The notes under the pieces are model-generated. The model did not search any database. It worked only from the letters and a program-made list of their open reading frames with translations, and had not been told where the DNA came from. DNA of 5,093 nucleotides from an uncultured Elusimicrobia bacterium (lineage in GTDB: Bacteria; Elusimicrobiota; Elusimicrobia; UBA1565; UBA9628). The position numbers were made by a program, and so were the translations under genes. Where the stretch lies: the NCBI GenBank assembly GCA_903874575.1, contig CAIQSZ010000065.1, positions 1 through 5,093 on the forward strand, given 5' to 3'. The stretch's first letter is position 1. The number at the start of each line of letters is the position of its first letter. Positions 1 through 5,093 of this stretch are shown one piece after another.

Positions 1-140
1 CAGATTCTGGTCACTGTGATCTCGCTGGGGATGGGAACGATGGAGCTTTCCAGCGCCATCAGCAGGAAAACGCCGAGATAACCCTGCGTCTCGACGAAGT
101 GAAACCAGACCGTCAACAGAGCGTGAAAGTGGGCTTGCAT
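1..140 (-). CDS. DedA / SNARE-associated family membrane protein, N-terminal fragment
   Basis: This gene reads leftwards from an ATG at 140-138 and is cut by the window edge, leaving 46 residues. The visible protein begins MQAHFHALLTVWFHFVETQG and continues with YLGVFLLMALESSIVPIPSE. The hydrophobic stretch leading into ALESS-IVPIPSE (about residues 21-40) is the N-terminal signature of DedA proteins, a family of inner-membrane proteins of roughly 200 residues. Members are tied to membrane homeostasis, and some recycle undecaprenyl phosphate or flip lipids. The residues after PIPSE (ITVTRI) differ from the common IVMP-type continuation, so the subfamily is unclear. No clear Shine-Dalgarno precedes the ATG; an in-frame TTG six codons upstream is a possible alternative start. 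The gene points away from the lipid synthase genes, so it is not in their operon. The family call rests on the motif seen; the function is known from the family only. Confidence 0.8.
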   Translation of the reverse strand, partial: MQAHFHALLTVWFHFVETQGYLGVFLLMALESSIVPIPSEITVTRI

Positions 141-190
141 GGGGGCACATCGTAGCAAAACCGGCGCTCGAATCCTTGCCGGAAAAGCGG

Positions 191-196
191 TATAAT
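191..196 (+). promoter_or_regulatory. Putative sigma70-type -10 box upstream of the pfaD-like gene
   Basis: A perfect TATAAT lies in the 93-bp gap between the two divergent genes, in an otherwise GC-rich context. A transcript from it would start near 203 and give a leader of about 30 bases before the TTG at 234. No good -35 hexamer is seen at 16-18 bp spacing (the bases there read near TCGAAT), and no extended -10 TG is present. The site may therefore need an activator, or may be chance. It also argues against any start codon of the reductase left of about 203. Confidence 0.4.
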
Positions 197-233
197 CGCG
201 CTCACAGGCGTTCGTAAGCGCCCGAGCCCGATT

Positions 234-1760
234 TTGACCCAGACCATCGCCTTTCCAGACGCCAAGACGGATCCCGCCGCCCTGCGCGCGTCCTTGCGCG
301 ACCTGAGGAGCGTCCTGCGCGTCGCCGACGCGTCCGCGCCCGCGCTCATGCCCGAAGCGCTGGGCGACGCCTCCTTCCTGCGCGACCACGGCGTGCGCTA
401 CGCGTACGCGCTCGGCTCCATGGCCAACGGCATCGCCTCGGTCGAGTTGGTCGAGGCCGGCGCGAAAGCCGGCCTGCTGGGGTTCTTCGGCTCGGCCGGG
501 CTGCCTCCCGAGCGCGTGGAGGAGGCCGTCGACCGGCTCCAGAAGTCCTTGGGCGAACTTCCGTTCGGTGTGAACCTGATCCACAGCCCGAACGAGCCCG
601 CGCTCGAGGCCGCGGTGTGCGACCTGCTTCTGCGCCGCGGCGTGCGCCTGGCCGAGGCGTCGGCCTTCATGGCCCTGACGCCGTCCATCGTGCGCTATCG
701 GCTGACCGGCCTGCGCCGCGGCGCCGACGGCCGCGTCCTGGCGCCGAACAAGATCGTCGCCAAGGTCTCCCGCTCGGAGGTCGCCGAGAGGTTCCTGTCG
801 CCCGCCCCCGAGGCGCTGGTGCGCGAACTGGTCGCCGCTGGCAGGCTGACCGCCGACGAGGCCGCGCTGGCCGCCGAGGTCCCGATGGCGCAGGACGTCA
901 CCGTCGAGGCCGACAGCGGCGGGCACACCGACAACCGTCCCCTGATTTCGCTGCTGCCCGCGATCATCGCCTTGCGCGACCGCGTCGCGCGGCGGTACGG
1001 GTACGCCCGCGCGCCGCGCGTCGGGGCCGCGGGGGGCATCGCGACGCCCGCCTCCGTCGCGGCCGCGCACATGATGGGCGCCGCCTACGTGCTGACGGGC
1101 TCGGTCAATCAGGCGTGCGTGGAGTCGGGTTCCTCCGACCAAGTCCGACGGATGCTGGCGCAGGCCGGGCAGGCCGACGTGGCGATGGCGCCCGCCGCCG
1201 ACATGTTCGAGTTGGGCGTGAAGGTCCAGATCCTCAAGCGCGGCACCATGTTCGCGATGCGCGCGGCCAAGCTGTATGAAATCTACCGCGCCTACGACTC
1301 CATCGAGGCTCTGCCCGCCGCCGTGCGCCAGCCGCTCGAACGGGACCTGTTCCGGGAATCCCTGGACGCGGCCTGGGAGAAGACCCGCGCGTTCTTCCTT
1401 CAGCGCGATCCCGCGCAAGCCGAGCGCGCGCAGCGGGACCCGAAGCACAAGCTCGCGCTGGTGTTCCGCTCGTACCTCGGCCAGGCGTCGCGCTGGGCCA
1501 ACGCCGGCGTGGCCGACCGGGCGCTCGACTATCAGATTTGGTGCGGTCCGGCGATGGGAGCCTTCAACGAATGGACCGCGGGCTCGTTCCTCGCGGCTCC
1601 CGAGAACCGCCGCGCGGCCGTCGTGGCGCGCAATCTTCTGTACGGCGCGGCCGTGTCGACGCGCGCCCATTTCCTCCGCTGCCAGGGCGTCGTCCTCGAT
1701 CCCGAGACCGCCCGCGTCGAGCCGCTCGCCGCCGAAGAACTCGACCGCCATCTGAACTGA
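234..1760 (+). CDS. pfaD: PfaD-type trans-acting enoyl reductase of a PUFA synthase (FMN-dependent, NPD-like TIM barrel)
   Basis: PfaD is the stand-alone enoyl reductase of Pfa lipid synthases: an FMN enzyme of the 2-nitropropane dioxygenase-like barrel family that reduces ACP-bound enoyl chains in the cytosol. The 508 residues match PfaD along their whole length; marine PfaDs are slightly longer, about 540. Visible landmarks are HGVRYAY and MANGIASVELV (from Met63), NLIHSP, the EADSGGHTDNRP motif at 225-236 with the likely active-site His231, the glycine-rich FMN phosphate site GAAGGI (264-269) followed by GSVNQACVESG (289-299), AADMFELGVK (from about 321), and DYQIWCGPAMGAFNEW (432-447). 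The start is taken as TTG at 234. The next in-frame ATG (348) would remove a segment, up to ALGDASFLRDHG, that aligns with PfaD N-termini. Only a weak GAG (224-226) serves as ribosome site. It lies 14 bp upstream of the synthase gene, so co-transcription is likely. Substrate and chain length are not visible. Confidence 0.95.
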   Translation: MTQTIAFPDAKTDPAALRASLRDLRSVLRVADASAPALMPEALGDASFLRDHGVRYAYALGSMANGIASVELVEAGAKAGLLGFFGSAGLPPERVEEAVDRLQKSLGELPFGVNLIHSPNEPALEAAVCDLLLRRGVRLAEASAFMALTPSIVRYRLTGLRRGADGRVLAPNKIVAKVSRSEVAERFLSPAPEALVRELVAAGRLTADEAALAAEVPMAQDVTVEADSGGHTDNRPLISLLPAIIALRDRVARRYGYARAPRVGAAGGIATPASVAAAHMMGAAYVLTGSVNQACVESGSSDQVRRMLAQAGQADVAMAPAADMFELGVKVQILKRGTMFAMRAAKLYEIYRAYDSIEALPAAVRQPLERDLFRESLDAAWEKTRAFFLQRDPAQAERAQRDPKHKLALVFRSYLGQASRWANAGVADRALDYQIWCGPAMGAFNEWTAGSFLAAPENRRAAVVARNLLYGAAVSTRAHFLRCQGVVLDPETARVEPLAAEELDRHLN

Positions 1761-1774
1761 CCCACCGAGAGTCC

Positions 1775-4700
1775 ATGAAACAGGATGAAAAAAACGTCCC
1801 GCTCGCCGTGATCGGCATCGGCGCCGTTTTCCCGAAGGCGAAGACCCTGCGCGAGTATTGGGCCAACGTCAAGAACAAGGTGGACGCGATCCGCGACGTC
1901 CCGCCGTCGCATTGGAATCCCGAGGACTACTTCGACAAGGACCCGAAGAAGCCCGACATGGTGTACTCGTACAAGGGCGGCTTCCTGGACGCCTACGACT
2001 TCGATCCGTCCGAGTTCGGCTTGGCGCCCAACACGCTCGAAGCCACCGATCCCGCCCAGCTGTTCGGGCTGGTCGCCGCGAAGATGGCGCTGGCCGACGC
2101 CGGCTATCCGGTCGACAAGGACTGGGACCGTTCGCGCGTCTCCACCATCCTGGGCGTGACCGGCGCGCTGGAGTCGGTCGTGCCGCTGGGCGCCCGCCTG
2201 GGCCACCCGCGCTGGCGCAAGGCCCTGGCGGAAGCCGGCGTGCCCCGGGACGTCGCCGAGGACGTGGTCGCGCGCGTCTCCGATTCCTACGTTCCGTGGC
2301 AGGAAAATTCCTTCCCCGGCCTTCTGGGCAACGTGGTCGCCGGGCGCATCGCCAACCGCTTTGATCTGGGCGGCACGAACTGCGTCGTCGACGCCGCGTG
2401 CGGCTCGTCGCTGGGCGCCGCGCACATGGCCTGCTTGGAGCTCCAGTCCGGCCGCGCCGACATGGTCCTGACCGGCGGCGTGGACACGTTCAACGACATC
2501 TTCATGTACATGTGCTTCACGAAGACCCCGGCGCTGTCGGCCGGCGGCAACGCCAAGCCCTTCGACGCCGCCGCCGACGGCACCACTTTGGGCGAAGGCG
2601 TCGGCATCGCGGCGATCAAGCGCCTGGCCGACGCGCAGAAGGCCGGCGACCGCATCTACGCGGTGATCCGCGGCATCGGCACCTCTTCGGACGGGCGCGG
2701 CAAATCCATCTACGCTCCCAGCGTCGGCGGCCAGACCCGCGCGCTGAAGGAAGCCTACCGCGTCTGCGGCGTTTCGCCCGACACCATCGAGTTGGTCGAG
2801 GGGCACGGCACCGGCACCGCCGTCGGCGACGGCATCGAAGTCGAGGCGCTGTCCGGCGTTTATCGCGAGACCGGCAGGTCCGGCGCCTGGGTCGCGTTGG
2901 GCTCGGTGAAGTCGCAGATCGGCCACACCAAGTCCGCCGCCGGCTCCGCCGCCCTCATCAAGGCCGTGATGGCCTTGCATCATAAAGTCTTTCCGCCGAC
3001 CATCAAGGTCACCGAACCTCTGCCTATTTTGGCGAAAGGGGACTCCCCGTTCTATCTGTCGCTCGACAAGCGCCCCTGGCTGTCGCCCAAGGGTCATCCC
3101 CGCCGCGCCGCCTGTTCCGCGTTGGGTTTCGGCGGCACCAACTTCCACGCGGTGCTCGAAGAGTACGGCGCGCGCAAGAGCGCCGTCGATTGGGACGCCG
3201 ACGTCGAATTGATCGCGGTGTCGGGCGGCGACGCGCCGGATTTGGCCGCGAAGCTGAAGCCGTTCGGAGCCTTGAAGTCGTGGGACGAGCTTCGCGCCGC
3301 CGCCGTGAAGAGCCGGGCGGATTTCGAAGCCCGTGCCCGCTGCCGATTGGCGGTCGTCGTCGAAAAGACGGCGGACGTCGCGGGCCTGATCGCCGGAGCC
3401 GTCTCGTCGTTGTCGTCCAACGCCGGCAAGCCGTCTTGGTCGTCTCCCGAGGGCGTCTACTTCGGCTCCGGCGCCCCCGGCAAGCTCGGCGTGCTGTTCC
3501 CGGGCCAGGGCGCCCAGTACGTCGGCATGGGCCGCGACCTCGTTTGCCAGTTTCCCCAGGCGTTCTCCGCCTTGGAAAGCGCCGACGACGTTTTTCAAGG
3601 CGAGCGCCGCCTGTCCGACTTCATCTTTCCTCATCCCGCCTGGAAGCCGGAGCAGAAGCAGGCCCAGGAGAAGGCGCTGCGCTCCACGGAGGTCGCCCAG
3701 CCCGCCTTGGGCGCGGTCGCGCTCGGCGCTTTGCGCGTCCTTGAGCTTTTCGGCGTGAAGCCCGACGCGTACGCGGGCCATTCGTACGGCGAGCTGGTCG
3801 CGCTCCACGCCGCCGGCCGCTACGACGAGAAGACGTTCCATGAGTTGTCCTGCCTGCGGGGCCGCCTGATGGCCTCGGGCCAAGGCGACCTCGGCGCCAT
3901 GCTCGCCGTCCAGGCTCCGCTGGCCGACGTCGAGAAAGCCGTCCTCGAGGAAAAGCTCGACTTGGTCGTCGCCAACCGCAACGCTCCGGCGCAGAACGTC
4001 CTTTCCGGAGCCTCCTCCGAGATCGAGAAGGCGCGAAAGGTCCTTGCCGCCCGCGGATTCAAGGCGGTGCTCCTGCCCGTCTCCGCCGCCTTCCACAGCC
4101 CGCTCGTCGCCGGAGCCCTGGCGGGCTTGGCCCGCGCGCTCAAGGACGTCGCATTCTCGAAACCGTCGGTTCCCGTGTACGCCGACACCACCGGAGAGCC
4201 TTATCCCGAAGACGCCGCCCCGGCGCGCGACCTGCTCGCGCGGCAGCTGGCCGAGCCCGTGGAGTTCGTGAAGCTGGTCGAGTCCATGCACCGCGACGGC
4301 GTGCGCACCTTCCTCGAGGCGGGCGCGGGCTCGCGCATGACCGGCCTGGTCGGGCTCACTTTGTCCGGCAAGGACTTCTCCGCCCTTGCCGTCGACGCTT
4401 CCAACGGCCGCAAGCCCGGCGTCGCGGACTTGGCCCGCGTCCTGGCTCAACTCGCCGCGCTCGGCCACGCGTCCGACCTCAGGCCCTGGCAGGGGGCAGA
4501 GACGGGCCTGAGGGACGCCCGCCCGAAGCCGAAAATGTCCGTTGCGCTCACCGGCGCCGCGTACCGCTCTTCGAAGCCCGCGCCGCGTCCGGCGCGCGCG
4601 CCGATGTCCGTCGCGCCCGCGCCCGCTCCCGCCTTCGCCGCGCCCATGGCGGGCGACGCCGCGCTCTTGAGCCAGGCGCTTGCGGCCGCGCAGGCGGGCA

Positions 4701-5093
4701 TCGACGAGATCACGCGTCTCCAGCGGCAGGCCGCCGAACTCCATCTCCAGTTCCTGCAAGGCCAGGAAGTCTCCCAGCGCTCGGTGCAGACCTTGGTCGA
4801 GCAACAGCACGCCCTCACCGCGCGTCTTTCCGGCGGGGGAGTCGTCGCGCCCGCGTTCGTCGCGACGCCCGCGGTCGCCGCGCCGTCCGCCGCGCCCTTT
4901 GCGCCCGCCGCGTCCGCGGCGCCCGCGGGGGACGTGCTTGGCGTCCTCGTGTCCGTCGTTTCCGAGAAGACGGGCTACCCGGCGGACACCCTCAATGCCG
5001 ACATGGACCTAGAGGGCGACCTCGGCATCGACTCGATCAAGCGCGTCGAGATATTGTCGGCCATCCAGGAGAAGCTTCCCGGCGCGCCGAAGG
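1775..5093 (+). CDS. pfaA: PfaA-type iterative polyketide synthase (KS-MAT-linker-ACP...), 3' end beyond window
   Basis: This is the main subunit of a Pfa PUFA/secondary-lipid synthase, which extends an ACP-bound chain with malonyl units in the cytosol. The first 1106 residues are visible; PfaA proteins usually exceed 2000. The KS domain (about 8-463) has PLAVIGIGAVFP, active Cys209 in DAACGSS, His344 in HGTGT, His384 in KSQIGHTKSAAG, and FGGTNFHAVLEE (from 452). The MAT domain (about 570-880) has GQGAQ (577-581), nucleophile Ser670 in GHSYGE, Arg695 in RGRLM, and His774 in AFHSPLV. The Arg and the FHS motif indicate malonyl-CoA. MSVALTGAAY (from 921) leads into an Ala/Pro linker, a Gln-rich helical stretch (959-1018), a second Ala/Pro linker, and an ACP from about 1053 with Ser1087 in LGIDSIKRVEIL. 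Further ACPs and a ketoreductase are expected past the edge. ATG 1775 is the only start that keeps the KS N-terminus; GAGAG at 1767-1771 is a close ribosome site. An HglE-like glycolipid synthase is less likely given PfaD next door. Confidence 0.92.
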   Translation, partial: MKQDEKNVPLAVIGIGAVFPKAKTLREYWANVKNKVDAIRDVPPSHWNPEDYFDKDPKKPDMVYSYKGGFLDAYDFDPSEFGLAPNTLEATDPAQLFGLVAAKMALADAGYPVDKDWDRSRVSTILGVTGALESVVPLGARLGHPRWRKALAEAGVPRDVAEDVVARVSDSYVPWQENSFPGLLGNVVAGRIANRFDLGGTNCVVDAACGSSLGAAHMACLELQSGRADMVLTGGVDTFNDIFMYMCFTKTPALSAGGNAKPFDAAADGTTLGEGVGIAAIKRLADAQKAGDRIYAVIRGIGTSSDGRGKSIYAPSVGGQTRALKEAYRVCGVSPDTIELVEGHGTGTAVGDGIEVEALSGVYRETGRSGAWVALGSVKSQIGHTKSAAGSAALIKAVMALHHKVFPPTIKVTEPLPILAKGDSPFYLSLDKRPWLSPKGHPRRAACSALGFGGTNFHAVLEEYGARKSAVDWDADVELIAVSGGDAPDLAAKLKPFGALKSWDELRAAAVKSRADFEARARCRLAVVVEKTADVAGLIAGAVSSLSSNAGKPSWSSPEGVYFGSGAPGKLGVLFPGQGAQYVGMGRDLVCQFPQAFSALESADDVFQGERRLSDFIFPHPAWKPEQKQAQEKALRSTEVAQPALGAVALGALRVLELFGVKPDAYAGHSYGELVALHAAGRYDEKTFHELSCLRGRLMASGQGDLGAMLAVQAPLADVEKAVLEEKLDLVVANRNAPAQNVLSGASSEIEKARKVLAARGFKAVLLPVSAAFHSPLVAGALAGLARALKDVAFSKPSVPVYADTTGEPYPEDAAPARDLLARQLAEPVEFVKLVESMHRDGVRTFLEAGAGSRMTGLVGLTLSGKDFSALAVDASNGRKPGVADLARVLAQLAALGHASDLRPWQGAETGLRDARPKPKMSVALTGAAYRSSKPAPRPARAPMSVAPAPAPAFAAPMAGDAALLSQALAAAQAGIDEITRLQRQAAELHLQFLQGQEVSQRSVQTLVEQQHALTARLSGGGVVAPAFVATPAVAAPSAAPFAPAASAAPAGDVLGVLVSVVSEKTGYPADTLNADMDLEGDLGIDSIKRVEILSAIQEKLPGAPK

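Noticed and set aside
161..190. Possible rho-independent terminator in the intergenic region
   Set aside because: The inverted repeat has only five-base arms with a 12-base loop and no following T-tract; both flanking genes start here, so a terminator is not expected.
113..349. 78-codon minus-strand ORF overlapping the intergenic region and pfaD start
   Set aside because: It overlaps the DedA start in another frame and the conserved N-terminus of PfaD, and its protein resembles nothing I recognise. The DedA frame has a clear family motif.
617..1279. 220-codon plus-strand ORF inside pfaD
   Set aside because: It is an out-of-frame shadow, very rich in Arg, Gly and Pro, with no domain; the overlapping PfaD frame has all family motifs.
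1761..1774. Promoter or regulatory site between pfaD and pfaA
   Set aside because: The gap is only 14 bp and holds little more than a GAGAG ribosome-site-like stretch, which fits simple co-transcription.
2398..2985. Plus-strand ORF with Arg/His-rich protein inside the KS region
   Set aside because: It is a frame-shifted reading of the KS domain; the true frame carries DAACGSS, HGTGT and KSQIGH.
1532..4810. 1092-codon minus-strand ORF as a real gene
   Set aside because: It lies opposite the PfaA-like gene in codon register, has no recognisable domain and a composition typical of complemented GC-rich codons, and it also runs into the 3' end of pfaD. The sense strand carries full catalytic motifs.

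Overview
This window carries the 5' part of a polyunsaturated fatty acid (PUFA)/'secondary lipid' synthase locus of the Pfa type, with a divergently transcribed DedA-family membrane protein gene on its left. The DNA is strongly GC-rich: third codon positions are mostly G or C, and long antisense frames stay open. That suggests a GC-rich Gram-negative-like bacterium. Myxobacteria and other former deltaproteobacteria, Planctomycetes or Elusimicrobiota would all fit, but the window holds no rRNA or marker gene that would settle the taxon.

Layout: (1) Bases 140 to 1, minus strand, encode the N-terminal 46 residues of a DedA/SNARE-associated family protein, cut by the window edge. (2) Bases 141-233 are a 93-bp divergent intergenic region with a perfect TATAAT hexamer at 191-196 facing right. 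(3) Bases 234-1760, plus strand, encode a complete PfaD-type FMN-dependent enoyl reductase that appears to start at TTG. (4) After a 14-bp gap, bases 1775 to the right edge encode the first 1106 residues of a PfaA-type iterative polyketide synthase: ketosynthase (KS), malonyl acyltransferase (MAT), an Ala/Pro-rich linker with a helical segment, and the first half or more of an acyl carrier protein (ACP) domain including its phosphopantetheine serine. The window ends inside this ACP.

How they work together: in Pfa synthases the MAT loads malonyl units onto the tandem ACPs of PfaA, the KS condenses them, and ketoreductase (KR) and dehydratase (DH) domains (normally later in PfaA and in PfaC) process the beta-carbon. 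The stand-alone PfaD acts in trans to reduce selected enoyl intermediates. All catalytic residues that can be checked in KS, MAT, ACP and PfaD are present, so the visible part looks functional. The reductase-first order resembles the myxobacterial pfa1-pfa2-pfa3 arrangement rather than the marine gammaproteobacterial pfaA-B-C-D order. The product (EPA, DHA, another PUFA or a different lipid) cannot be told from this window. I found no RNA gene, mobile element or CRISPR array.
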